Below the pieces are notes generated by a model that saw nothing but the letters and a program-made list of their open reading frames with translations, did no database searches and was not told where the DNA came from. From Hermatobates lingyangjiaoensis (lineage: Eukaryota > Arthropoda > Insecta > Hemiptera > Hermatobatidae): a DNA stretch of 64,000 nt. Shown here piece after piece: positions 45,142 through 57,052 of this stretch. Numbering within the stretch: the stretch's first letter is position 1; each line of letters starts with the position of its first letter. Where the stretch lies: positions 12,198,001-12,262,000 of the forward strand of contig JAPFBL010000084.1 in the NCBI GenBank assembly GCA_026182355.1, given 5' to 3'. The position numbers and the translations under genes were made by a program.

Positions 45142-47004
45142 ATCATCTTAATGTATACTCCTAAATCTATCATTATTCAAGGTATATTTATTAAGTCATA
45201 TAAAAGTACACAAATTATGGCATCTTTTAAATTCTTCATCATGTATTTATTTTTTTTGTGGGTTAAAGAGCTATGGATGTTGAAGCTGAAATTGGATTTG
45301 TTTTTTGCTAGCACCTGTATGAAGCGTTTTTACCATTGTACACCTTACTTGGTGATAACCAACGTGTAGTTTGAACTACGAAAGTCGGATGCTCACAAAA
45401 TCGACCAAGTTAGTTTTTAACAGAAGCATCTACAGCACTTGGCTGTGCAGAAAAGTACGATTATATTGGATTCAGACCTGTTGGATCTATCCTTTCCCTC
45501 TGTCGTTCCCATTTATTCATACATAACTGGAGACCTACTTAATTAAAATTTCTTCACGTATTGATCATATTTTCATTTGAAAGCTTGACTTTGGGAGAGA
45601 AGGTACTTTGGATAGCAAATTGGGATTTGAATGGAAAAATATTGATTGCGTGTGTAAAACGATGCAGTTATTATCCATCAAATTTTCTCTTTGGAATATT
45701 TGTTCAATAAGGCTGCAGTAAAATTCGGCAACCATGTGTTTTCTTTCAAGAACCGTCTGGATAAATCCTGAGCGAATTATTTCCAGTATTCAACTCATTC
45801 AGACTTTCCATAATTCTCTGCTTCAGCTCGAAGGTTGGATGTTTTCTTTGTTTGACCTAAGATTAAAAATTACAAGTTCAATTTGTAGTATAGAGTTCTA
45901 CGACAGTGTTGCTCTTTTGACTCTAGTCTATAAAATAGTAACTTCTACCAGGTTACTATCAAATTCTCCGAGCAAATTAGTCTACCTTTCTTTTTAGAGT
46001 TATTTACGTTTATAGCCTACAGGTGTTTGATATACGTCTCACAGAAGAACTTTCACTCTTCTTTTCTTCTAAACACTATTTATGTTTGTAATGACTATAC
46101 TTCAACTTCAATTGACATAACTGGAATAGTGGATGATTTGGTAGCTCCCTACAGAATTCGGAGTGCACAGTACTTTTTGACTTAGGTGAGTTTATTCAGA
46201 CACATATTAATTACTGATAAGACGAATTCTTTACCATTTACCAGCGCACTGAAACACATCTTGTAAGCCATCATCAAAACATTTTGTGTGTCCCTCTCCT
46301 TCCTTCGATGACACCTGTTCAACGCTTTGGCAGGCTAAAGTGATTCGTCCCTAATGTTAAGTTCAATATGCACTTTGTAGATGCGTACTCAGAGATTTCC
46401 TGGTTCCCTTCATTCAACTTCATACTTCAAACTTTTCTTTCTATGATATGATTTGACACATTTGATTTGATAATTTGAAGTGTTGATTAACATTTTTTTT
46501 CGATTGATCCATGACAGATCACGTGCATAAATATGCACGAATAGAAAGTGAATATAGACAACAAAAAAAGTGAACTAATTTGACTGAAATGAGCAGATCA
46601 TGGTTCATGAGGTTGAAAAGCATATTACTTATTAATCTACCTCGTAACTTGAAGGAGGCTAGGTTGCTAACACACAGCTAGTTTATAAAATTGATTTTTA
46701 CGTAGTGTTCTGAGAGGAAATTGCAAACATTACAGTTGTGTCTTACAAGCGAAGCCTGTACACACTGGTATAGTTCTTACATAGTGCATTAGTTTTGTCA
46801 GAGGAGCTGAGCCTAACTAGGAATTTTCTTCTCTGATTTTATCGGTTCATTGATCACTTTCTAGTCTGACTCTCTGGTCCAGAAATGAATATGAAGGCAT
46901 TGATTCCATCTTTTAAGAAATCAGGGTTGGCCATAAAATCTGAGTAAATTCATCTCCCCTAATTGTTATTTACTTTTTGACTTTGTAAATGGGACTGAAA
47001 TAAA
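45142..47004 (+). other. nAChRbeta1: probable 3'UTR of the beta1 gene
   Basis: This 1.9 kb is less AT-rich than the DNA beyond it and lacks TA tracts and transposon scraps. The first convincing AATAAA away from the stop codon is at 46999-47004, where composition turns AT-rich again. The length and end are inferred from composition only. Confidence 0.45.
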
Positions 47005-48720
47005 ATGACTTTATTTTACTTTTAAAATTCAAAATTAGATAATTTTTGAATTTTAAATTTGATTTTATTTTATTAAAAATATATGACAATTGTGCACAAA
47101 TTAAATAATTTTGTAAACGTAGACTCACTTATGTACATAAGGAACTATGTCAAATAGTAATACAGAGCAATAGGTAATAATTTAATCAGCTTTACTCTTT
47201 CTTATTTTTGGCAGAAGATTTCTATCCACAGTGATACTATTTAAAAGGAAAAGTTCATAAGTTTACTTTTAAAAGATATACTATAATTTAGTGAAAACAT
47301 GAGACTTGAAATAAATCAAGAATTTTATTCTGCTTTGAATTTACTAAAATATATTTCTCTGTACAGAGATTAATAAAATATACTTTATAAACATTTCACG
47401 AAAAAGTCAAATTTCAGCTAATGTTATTCAAACAACTATTTAAATATAATTAAATACAACATAATTTATTATTTATTACCAAGCAATTGTGTTATATGTT
47501 TTAAAAATGATTATTGGTTCATGATAAATATAATTCAATTAAAATAACGTGTTTATTACACTTTAATAATTGTTAACTACCAGATCCAATTTTTTAAAAT
47601 ACTAAATAATTTTGATTTTTCAGGAGATCTTCATCAAAATTGGAATTTAAGAGAGTACAACGTTACGTTTCTACGTTGAATATTTGCGCATAAAAACCGG
47701 GTCATTGAAGTGCAAGATGGGAATTAATTATTTTTTTTTTTTGAAGAAGTGTACCTTATCTCTTACATTATTTTCAGCAAAATAATTATAGTTTGTCATC
47801 TTACTTTTTTGACAAATGCTCAATTTTGTTGCAAAAATGTTTCAACAGCCTCTTTCATAGTGACCTAAACCATATTGGTTCAATCACAAAAAGAATCATT
47901 TTTGTTATCAACAATATGCCATTAGAATTACCTGTTTACACATCTTTATTTGTGGCCAAATATTTTATATTTAAAAATGTAACATATTGTATTTTTTACA
48001 TTTTCTAGCATACATTTACAAAATCACGGATATATCAATCTGAAACATTGAAAGTCTTGTTATATTGAATATTAAATATAAAAAGATAGTTTAGACATAT
48101 TTTAAGAATAATCACATCCATGTATCAAAAAGTCAGAAAGAAATTAACTTTTAATAATTAAAAAAATATGATCTATTAATAATAAATATTTATTTTGTAA
48201 ACTTGTATATTAACGTTGTTTGGAATGTCTTTGTATGCATTTATGAAGTTATATTTGTTTATTTATACTCGGATCAAAATTCTTATACAGCACTAGGTCA
48301 TTTCTATGATGACATTAATAAATATATACCAAAATAACAAACAAAGTTAAACATAATGATGATGTAAATGATAATTGAATGAAATAGGATTGAGTGAGTG
48401 GTAGTAATCAAGCTGTAACATAATGATGGAGATCTACAATAGATGTTTTATTAAGCCCATCCTTAAGGGTTTTCAAAATTCCCTGGTTTTTACAAATAAA
48501 TAAAGTGTATTCATCATTAGGTGAAATATTATTAATGAAAAAACCAATATTAAAAAAAATGTAGATGAACACTGAACAGGACTAACTTTCATATTTCACT
48601 ATAGTTCATCATCTGGGAAAAAAATTAATGACTTCAAAATAAACTACGACTTTAGGCTGCACTCAAGGTAGAAATATTTGAAGATAGGAGAAAAAGTGGA
48701 AAGAAATACTCCTGAAATGG
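47005..48720. other. AT-rich intergenic DNA
   Basis: No gene found. On the minus strand near 48640-48570 a GATGATGA-ACTATAGT-GAAA sequence followed by TTAGTCCTGTTC resembles the hammerhead-like family but is too short to call. Confidence 0.5.
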
Positions 48721-48739
48721 GATGTTTTTAATGAAGTAT

Positions 48740-49440
48740 AACAAGTTATTTTACCCAAACTCTGAAACATTACTAAAGATGAAACACTGTGGACATAGCT
48801 GTCGAACTTGCTTCATTATCAATTTCAATCCTTATTTGATTTCATCCTTAATCATAATATCTACTCTTGCCTCTTCAAAATTCCTGCATTTCCCATATCT
48901 GCGGCTACCAACTAAATTGCACTGCATGTGATGAGTACTACTTTCGTTTCCCTTTCTCTAAACTGAGTTTTTGAAAGAATTATCACAGAGTTTCCTTCTT
49001 TCAGCGCAGGAACCTATCTTACTGTGCTTATTCCTATGGACATGATTTAATTTACTCTTTAGGTGTCCAAATTATCGAACAGGTCATTAAAACTGCTACT
49101 AATGTTACTTTAAGAGCTTCTGAGAAGACCAATATTTATATTCTTAGAACTAAAACAACTCCAGAACTGAACCTCTATAGTTAAGGTTTTTTATAGTTAT
49201 ACATTTTAATTGTATCTCATTTCTTTTTTTCAGTATTAGTTTTACTTTCCTTATACTTCCTTTATGTGTTTTATTTCATATTAATTTAGGTATTTTATTA
49301 ATTTATTTAGGTTCCCCTTTTTCCCACTTCAAAATATCAGTAGCCTAGAGCTTCTTAGTGAATTTAAACATGAATACTTTCTGACGATGACACTAGATGT
49401 TGAAATACAAAAGAAAGTTTTGAGCAGTGTTTATCTATGT
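48740..49440 (+). pseudogene. remnant of a second PLE type: GIY-YIG domain with 3' hammerhead-like motif
   Basis: Three + strand frames give, in order, a Cys/His cluster HCGHSCRTCFI, CDEYYFRF, NYHRVSFFQRRNLSY, GHDLIYSLGVQIIEQVIK, EKTNIYILRTKTTPELNLYS and a stop at 49183. The ending ...E..YI..LRT..P.LNLY is the usual end of GIY-YIG domains in PLEs whose sequence differs from PLE A-D. The Cys/His cluster before it fits PLE types with a zinc-binding segment ahead of the nuclease. Frameshifts and stops show it is dead. About 200 bp past the stop lies a hammerhead-like core (49377-49418). Confidence 0.6.
49377..49418 (+). ncRNA. hammerhead-like motif after the PLE remnant
   Basis: CUUU, CUGACGA, extra U, helix II GACA-CUAGA-UGUU, GAAA, then AAAG able to pair with the leading CUUU. 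The same one-base insertion before helix II is seen in unrelated copies. Helix III is unclear. Confidence 0.5.
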
Positions 49441-49727
49441 GTTCTTCTTTTTTTTATTAATAAACTTTAAGGAACATTTCATTTTGTTAATATGTATATA
49501 TATATAAATAAAAAAAATACTTATTAATAATATGACGTAAAAAATAAAAAATAGTACTAATCTCTTTTGTGGCAGCTTGTTGTCAAAGAACAATGAGCTT
49601 GAAATCGTGTATTTCGATAACAAAAGGCATTGACAGATCTTAGAACTTGCTATCCATTCTATTATGACTTTCATTATGTTGCATATATATATATAACGAG
49701 ATACAGAGAGAAAAACGAGAGAATGAG

Positions 49728-49745
49728 AGTGAGTTAGAGAGAGCA
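49728..49745. repeat. short GAGA-rich tract
   Basis: GAGA-rich stretch between about 49702 and 49745, next to a short TA tract. Confidence 0.6.
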
Positions 49746-50474
49746 GCTTATAGTAAATAACTAGTCAGTCTCTAGTTTACGCCAAAGTTTTAAATCCGTG
49801 ACATCTCAATTTTATTTAAATTTCTTTTCATAAATCCAAGTAAGAAATTTAAGAATAACGACTATAAATTCTTATACTACAGCAGTTAAAGGATGCTTTT
49901 TATACTCTTGTTTTTTGTTATGCGGATGAACTCTGTTTTACTGGAGGTGGTATATATAAATAATGTTTATAAGAGACTTGGAATAAAGCCAAAGCCATTG
50001 TTAAAAATCCACTATATTATAATGTATGAAGAAATTGTTATAAGTCTTGAAATAAAGCAGAAACTACTGTTATATTTATATATAGTCATAATGTTTGTAA
50101 ATTTTGGTAGAAGTCCTTCCTGTATACATACTTTGTTAAAAATTAGACCATATTTAGCTGAAACTTGCTTTTTCATAAGTTTCTCGAGTTTCCGGAATAA
50201 CGATCTTGTTACTGTATCTACAGAATATAGTAAGTTACAATCGACATGCTAAATGAACACATGTTTCTGCTGTCTTCAGCCATTATCAAGAAACGAATGC
50301 ATTTTGAAGTTAAAAGCTTATATAAGAAAGGCGGAATGTGTTGCTGGGGTTGGGGGGGATTAAAATTGTTTTTCTAATCGGTGAGGGTTGAGCGTCGTTG
50401 CAGCTACCTAGAAGAGGCCCTCCCTAATTGGCTCGAGGTTGATTTAACCAATTTCAGAACTTTAGAACTAATTT

Positions 50475-50775
50475 TTAATTGTTTATTAATATATGGCTTC
50501 TTTTTATTAATAAGTATGGCTTCTGTTATTTTAAGTCTATGCTGATCTATTTCTTTTTTTATTATTATTTTGTCCCTTCAACAAGTGCTTCCCTTGTTAA
50601 CTTAGAATGATGGGCTTGCTCTGTGTGCTTTATAGGGGCTCTAGATATCAGGTGCAAAGTGAGTCTCCTACAAAGTGTATTTATAGTAACTCCAATGTAT
50701 GAGTGCTTCTGGGTTTCGCAGTCCCCATAATTACATTTTTACTCGTACACCAGCTTTGTTTCTTTCAATGAAGAA
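50475..50775 (-). pseudogene. PLE C GIY-YIG endonuclease remnant
   Basis: Minus-strand reading from about 50765: LVYE-KCNYGDCETQKHSYIG, TLCRRLTLHL, HTEQAHHSKLTREALVEGTK, and after an AT-rich interruption QHRLKITEAILINKKK. The same blocks occur in PLE A and B. Stops are present; the RT is absent. Confidence 0.8.
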
Positions 50776-50833
50776 TGTGTACGATCAATCTGCATATTCA
50801 AAATGTGCAGACAAACTTCAAAATGCATTCATT

Positions 50834-50875
50834 TATTGATAATGGATGAAGACAGCTGAAACATGTGTTCATTTA
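50834..50875 (+). ncRNA. hammerhead-like relic in the PLE C right arm
   Basis: UUGAUAAUGG, AUGAAGACAG, CUGAAACAUGUGUU. GAAA and the self-complementary ACAUGU remain; the next base is G, which would prevent cleavage. Mirror copy at 50252-50292 on the minus strand. Confidence 0.4.
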
Positions 50876-51059
50876 GCATGTCGATTGGTAACTTGCTATA
50901 TTCTGGGGATACAGTAACAAGATCGTTATTCCGGAAACTCGAGAAACTTATGAAAAAGCAAGTTTCAGCTAAATGTGGTCTAATTTTTAACAATATAGTT
51001 ATAACTAAATAAACGAAACGGGTCTACGAACTAAATAAACTATAACCTCAGAAAGAACT

Positions 51060-51170
51060 CACAGAAATGAAGCAGAAACTCACTACTATCTTCCTGATGA
51101 CCAGAACATCGAAATATAATAGCGACTTTCTGTGTCATTTTTGTGTGAGTTTCTGCTTCATATACGTATA
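51060..51170. repeat. foldback repeat related to the intron 2 palindrome
   Basis: ATGAAGCAGAAACTCAC (51069-51085) returns inverted as GTGAGTTTCTGCTTCAT. Between them CTTCCTGATGACCAG, then ATCGAAATAT, resembles the 37111 core, and TTTCTGTGT follows in both repeats. Helix II is not formed here. Confidence 0.65.
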
Positions 51171-51208
51171 TGCAGATTATAGTTTATATATATATATATA
51201 TATATATG

Positions 51209-51440
51209 AAATCTAAACCACAAGAAAAAGAAAAACAAAAAAATTAAATGCTCTGAGGCCTTTCACTTTATGTCACAAGAGAGCAAACAAAGTAAGAAAG
51301 AAGGAATCTTCTTCCTTCCTTCTTTCTTAGTTTGCTATCTAATGAGATAAAGTGAAAGGCCTCAGAGCATTTATTTCTGTTTTTCTTTTTCCTTGCGGTT
51401 TAAACTTCATTGATTGCATCTCGCGTTTAGTTGTTATTTT
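51209..51440. repeat. foldback repeat of the CCACAAGGAAAA family
   Basis: Outer arms CTAAACCACAAGAAAAAG and CTTTTTCCTTGCGGTTTAAA; inner arms GAGGCCTTTCACTTTAT and ATAAAGTGAAAGGCCTC (51256-51272, 51343-51359). The end module is CATTGATTGCATCTCGCGTT. Lies between TA tracts (51185-51207 and beyond). Confidence 0.85.
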
Positions 51441-51647
51441 CCAGCACATATATATAAGACATGTCAGCACATATATATAAGAAATTATATATGTCATGTA
51501 GTAATTTCACATTTTTGCTTGTTTTCAAGATAATTTACTTGAAGAAGATTTTTAATTAAAACTGGAAGTTGTTTAAAAAGTTTAACTTAAACCATAAAAC
51601 TAAGTATCTCTAAATTATTTTATATTCTTAATAGAAAACTTTACTAA

Positions 51648-51652
<5 letters not shown>

Positions 51653-51693
<41 letters not shown>

Positions 51694-51699
51694 ATATAA
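51653..51699. repeat. (TA)n microsatellite
   Basis: TA repeat with one interruption. Confidence 0.93.
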
Positions 51700-52197
51700 T
51701 TTGATAATAAGCAACTTAAAAAGAAGATACAATTTTTCAAATAGAACTGGTTTTTGATCAACTGGTCAGCGCATAAGTTTTAAAATTAACTTGAAAGCGT
51801 AATTTAAAATTTTGATAAAAATTAAGTTATCTAAAAAAACTTTGTTTCCCTTTCCTGTTACATTATGATGTATTTATTCCTGTGTTAATATGCAGTATGC
51901 ATGCATGAAACGTATGAATTTGTGTATTTGGGATTTTATACTAGTTACCAAGAAAAAATATTTTCAGTTATGATAATAAAATGTCAGAATTTACAAAAAA
52001 AAACAAAAAAAAAACAAATTAATCTATAAAATAAGGAGAAGGAATATACACATAGTTCTGTACCCATGAAGGGCAAGAGGGTACACAACCTTTTTCATTT
52101 AATCATTTTCTGTTAATTATCTTGAGTAAGACTTGACGCGGTGCAGTAAACCCAGACCACTATATAAATGTAAAAATTACTTACATATTTATATATA

Positions 52198-52255
52198 CAT
52201 TAATAAGACTAATAAAGCAGTATAATGTAACCATGTAAGTGATTAATGATTAAGA
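52198..52255. repeat. direct copy of the 53086 sequence
   Basis: AATAAGACTAATAAAGCAGT and the following AATGTAACCATGTAAGTGAT recur at 53086-53137 with one difference. Confidence 0.85.
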
Positions 52256-53085
52256 ATAAAACTAACAATCATACAACGATTAAATTTGTAGACGAATGAA
52301 TATTAAGGGACAACAAAATCCTTTTTGTGCAAAAATCTTAAGCAAATGCTAGCAGGTTTCATCTTGAAAAATATTTATAAGAGTTGCCCATTAGTTAAGT
52401 TCTTTCGTATTCTTTTTTTGGTTAACAACGGTTAGGGTGATGAAGAGAGTTAGTTTAACACTGAGCTCTTTGAATGTATTTAATGGGTATTCGCATGACT
52501 TATGATTAATGCTTGCTTAGTACCCTTTCTTGAGCTTGTAACTTTTTTACCACATTTTAGTACAATTATAGATTGTCAGACAATAAGTAAGTTAATAAGT
52601 TTACATCATTTCCATGTCTAAATGGTTTGTATAGGCTATATTGATAACTATATCAAAATTATAATTAAATGATCGCATTAAATGTTTCACTAACGGTCAC
52701 TTATAACTGTTTTTTGACCAATTAGAAAAACAAATCGAATGGTTTTTCGCTCAATTACTAAATAAACTATTTAAATGTATAAACCACACTAAAACTTTTA
52801 AAATTGTTGAATAATTGAAATAAGACAAGCAGTTTTTTTATAATGGCAATATCTATTTTAAATATACTTAACCATTTAATAGTTTTAACTATAATACCAC
52901 AATAAGAAATATGTATAAAAATAAAGTAGTGTTGAAGTTAGAGCTCAAAATATTTAAAAATTAATGTAGTAAAATTAATATTGTTATTTAAATAAAGTAT
53001 ATATGCAAAAATATTGTTTAAAATACTTTTTTCTAATCAACTTGCAAAAACTATTAAATTTTAAATTATTGCGTCTTTGCGTCTT

Positions 53086-53165
53086 TAATAAGACTAATAA
53101 ATCAGTATAATGTAACCATGTAAGTGATTAATGATTAATCACTTACATGGTTACACTTACATAAT
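53086..53165. repeat. duplicate with snap-back inversion
   Basis: After the direct copy, GTAACCATGTAAGTGATTAA is followed by its own inverted complement (53135-53155), making a near-loopless hairpin around TTAATGATTAA. It looks like a template-switch product. Confidence 0.85.
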
Positions 53166-53169
53166 GATT

Positions 53170-56100
53170 GATACAATTAAAGAAAAAATTAAATATGTTT
53201 ATGCAAGTTGGATAAAGAAATCCCCACAATTGAATATCATTCTTTACCATGAATAGAACGCAGAAGAATTATAATTGTTTGTATCAAGGATACTACAGTG
53301 ATAGCTAACTACAGACGTGTAAACCTCTTAGCCATACTTGGAAACCTTACTTCCACTACTGCGAACTCAGCATTTTATTTCAGACAATGGACATTGGCTA
53401 CCAACTATACAAATGTTTATATAATCGCACTAACAGAGTTACTTATACTTAAATAAATATTCGATTCAGTTTGATATTATGCATTTATTTGAAATGAAAC
53501 TATTTTCCTAGTTAGTTCAAAGATGTACCGATGAGATAATTTAGGATTGAACTTTTCATCTTCCAACTTGACAGACAATTCAATTAAAAGAAAAGATTCA
53601 TTGTACTAAGTTCTATTTCTAATAATTTAAGATTAATGAAAGTCGACATTAATACAAAAGTAGAATCTACCATGAGCATAAGCCACAATCGGAAAATATA
53701 TATTGTGTATATTAACATTGATATTGATTTTAAAATACACTATTTTATTATAAAGAGGTTAAAAAATAGTACGGAAAATTATTTAATTCTTAGAAAATGG
53801 GAACTTAACCTCATTTCTAGAACTTTTGAGCTCTAGTTGGTTCTAGAAAGCATATTAAGAGAAAAATATCTCTATTAACCAACTGATGATGCTTCAAGTT
53901 TTAAAAATATACTTTTATGCTTAAAACTGATAGATAGATGAATAACTTTTAGCTTCACCTGTTTATCTAAGTTTGAAATTAAGACAACCAAATAATTTAA
54001 GATATAAATAAATCAACAACATATAACTTTTTATTATGATACATAACTATTATAACAAAATGTATATAATTGTTATTGTTATATTACTTGATGTTATAAA
54101 TAAATAACCCAATTTATTTTAGTAATAGTAAGTATTACAATCTAAATATTCAAAAACAATACTTTTGGTAAAAACATTACTTACTCTGTCTTTTCCGTGT
54201 ATACTCATTCCTAGCATCGATCCAACAAAACTTCCGTGTTTACTTTATCTCCTGATTTAGGATTTTTCTTTCTTAAATTACCGCAATCCTAAGCATACAT
54301 AAATGTACAACCGATATATATATATATCTACTCCAAAGAAAAAGTAACCAACCGAATGAGTTAACCTATAGTTTAACTGCTGCCTTGAGAGAATTCCCAA
54401 GAAATTTCCTTCACTGCACTTTATACAATCAAGAACACTATTTATTCATGTTGAGTCTCTCATTTTACTTACTACTAAACCTTACGCACTTATATCTTAA
54501 TCATGAACTGCTCTAATACTTCAAAATAAGATTTAAAATGTAACTTTCATTCCCTGTTTAATTGCATATTTATTTTTGACTGTACTTCTCATATTTCTGA
54601 TTTGGGAAAGAATTACATACTATAAATGAACAACACACCACGTAATTTTGTAAGATATTACATCCTAACAATTATTGTATATTCAAATGATTTGAAAAAT
54701 CAATAATACCACTATAGTATCATTTATTACTTCCACATATATAAAGGAAATGGCGTAAGAAATCAAGATTTTCAGATAGATGTCAGAGGGTGTAGACTTC
54801 AAATTGTACATGAAATCTTCAGATCAAGTGTCTTCCAATCTGCCTTCAACTATCAAAGTGTTATATAGTTACACTAATATTTATTATGTAACTGGAATAA
54901 GTAAGGCTATGTACTTAAATATACTTTTTATAACAGAAATTTGAGGAGATCAAATTACCAAAAAAAATTAAATAATGATTCGAATTGACGAATTGCCACA
55001 AAGAAAGAACTACTTCATCTTGCGTGATGATTATATTATGTAACTTGACCATAATTGCATCTATTTCTCGGACTAAAATGTTTTTTTTTATATCACATAC
55101 AAAATGAGCCAGCTAGTTGAATATTAGTTACAGCTCTCTTTAATTGCGCTAGTTATTGATAAATACAATCAATACCTGTAATTGACATTAATAGTCATTT
55201 ACAGCCTACTTTTCAGTAAGTAAATATAGAACCATAAAAAAATAAGTTATTGAAATTTCGATAGAATTACATATGTAGAATACCTCTGAAACCTTTATAC
55301 TTTACTAACAGTAAATTTTAGTGACTACAAAAGAAATTTTAAGATTTTGAAGAATTTGTACGCTTTGATGGATCTTGAGTCCATTTTTACTTTACTGTAA
55401 GTAAAATATAGAGATCATAAAAAAATCAATTTTAAGATCTTTGTCAATTTACACGTTTTGGATTCCACTGAATTCATGATTGATATTTTTTTTTTTCTAT
55501 TTTGATGTATATGTTTGAGTGGGTAGTATATAAAGACTCTTTAATCACTATAAAAGTGATATGAATGAAACTTGTTTTGAAACAGACTTTTGTGTAGAAA
55601 TGAACTCTATTGTTTTGGGCAATATTAACATTTGTAAGTAACTTTATCGTACTAATAGTAACTTCATATAAAATAACTACTAATATCTTACTTGTTTTTC
55701 AGTTTGTTATAAGAAATTTAAAATTTTATAATTATTATTGTCTTTATGTATGTATTAAATGATACAAAAGTCATGAATTATGGATATTGTATTAGGCAAT
55801 ATAACACTAAAAGGCATTACTATTAATTACTTCCTGCATTAACATGTGCCATTTAATTACTTTAATTTCTTATATTCTCGGATATGAGAAAATGTAATAT
55901 ATTAGAAGCAAATTTATTTTTTAAATTAACACCATAATCAATCATCAGTTATTATTCATATTTGAATAAAAATGATACCAAAAATATATTGTAACAAACA
56001 TTATTAAAATAGAATTTATTCTAAAAAATTTAAAATTTAATAAAGTAATTTGTGAGAATATTCCTGTTTAATTTACTTTGTTTTTGTAATCTAAGTAAAT

Positions 56101-56795
56101 TCACAAAATATTTATCTACATAAACTTTACTGGTGTTGGGTGCAGACGGTGTACAGCACTAGAACCCATAAGAGTCTGGAGTGTAGGAGGTACATGAATA
56201 TCAAGTAAAAAATTTAAATGGGCAATTTATGAATTATGAATTTTTTTTATTGCTGAATTAATGAGGAAAGGGAATTAGAGTGCACTGTTACAACCATTAT
56301 TCCTTATTCTCCAGGGTTGCCAGGTGCCATTTTTTCAACCAAATTCGTCAAATTTTACTTCTTTTCAAGTTGTTGGCATTAAAAAAATACCTTTTTTTGC
56401 ATTTTACTGTAAGTTCGCTTTTTTTTTTTTACAGGAAAATAGCTGCGAGTCATGGAAGTAAAAAAAAAACACACTGAAATATTGGAAATTATATATCAAA
56501 GAAGCTTTTGCTGTCAATATTTATTTAATAGGGAGAAAGTGATGAGGGAGATTATACTTAGAAGAGGGTTTAAGAAAAACTTTACTCCTTTAAAATAGGT
56601 AAAGCGCAGCAGAATGTAACAATCATTGAAATAAGTTCAATTAAATACAACTGACTTCGAATGGAAAAGATGAAGGAGTAATTTATTATAGGATAATAAC
56701 AGCAGTTTAATTTCATTGACTTAGAAATGCCAAAGGAAGCCAATGAAAATACATATATTAGCACTGTAGTTTTTTTTTTGTAACCCTAATAGCTA

Positions 56796-56797
<2 letters not shown>
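53170..56797. other. AT-rich DNA without recognised features
   Basis: Two loosely similar blocks with TTACTTTACTAACAGTAAATT or TTACTTTACTGTAAGTAAA (about 55290-55470) may be an old tandem duplication. Nothing else is supported. Confidence 0.5.

Positions 56798-56835
<38 letters not shown>
56798..56835. repeat. (TA)n microsatellite
   Basis: Pure TA tract directly before the 56836 end module. Confidence 0.95.
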
Positions 56836-56839
<4 letters not shown>

Positions 56840-56908
56840 ATTTCACATAAACACGTGAAATACGAGTAACAATCAATGATCAAACCACAATAAGAAATGG
56901 GAAAACAA

Positions 56909-56953
56909 GACTAAGATCTTTCAACCGTAACAAGCGGTCTTCGTGGTCTTCAG
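56909..56953 (-). ncRNA. hammerhead-like motif, inverted partner with interrupted core
   Basis: The minus strand repeats the helix II-GAAAGAUCUU-AGUC part exactly, but the first core reads CUGAAGACCACGA, a short insertion. Confidence 0.5.
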
Positions 56954-56963
56954 TTGGGTTTTT

Positions 56964-57006
56964 GACTCTGACGAAGACCGCTTGTTACGGTTGAAAGATC
57001 TTAGTC
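56964..57006 (+). ncRNA. hammerhead ribozyme-like motif, best copy in the window
   Basis: Order: GACU (helix I, 5' side), CUGACGA, A, GACCG-CUUGUUA-CGGUU (helix II, one G-U pair), GAA, AGAUCU (self-complementary helix III), U (cleavage position), AGUC (helix I, 3' side). All invariant core bases of a hammerhead are present, apart from one additional A before helix II. Helix III cannot close on itself but two molecules could pair through AGAUCU, as is known for small PLE-linked hammerheads that act as dimers. Confidence 0.7.
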
Positions 57007-57052
57007 TTGTTTTCCCATTTCTTATTGTGGTTTGATCATTGATATATATATA

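Larger units (their letters stand above)
50087..51000 (-). mobile_element. Penelope-like element C, decayed, with inverted arms
   Basis: Inverted arms 50131 to about 50311 and about 50816 to 50995 flank a minus-strand GIY-YIG remnant. The left side extends into the tail (minus strand CIQEGLLPKFTN) and TA-rich DNA. The right arm stops at the same FN codons as in PLE A and B and runs into TATAGTTATAA. Each arm contains a hammerhead-like relic (GATAATGG, stem, GAAACATGTG). Confidence 0.8.
56836..57041. repeat. foldback with 71 bp inverted arms carrying hammerhead-like cores
   Basis: Arms 56874-56944 and 56971-57041 pair throughout (coordinates sum to 113915). Left of them is the end module AAGATTTCACATAAACACGT with GAAATAC-AGTAACAATCAATG. 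The 26 bp loop contains CTTCAGTTGGGTTTTTGACT. TA tracts bound both sides (56798-56835 and 57043-57054). This is the best-preserved copy of the family at 15.8-16.4 kb. Confidence 0.93.

Noticed and set aside
45734..45997. 87-codon frame downstream of beta1
   Set aside because: Falls in the probable 3'UTR; no domain or start context, and low-complexity composition.
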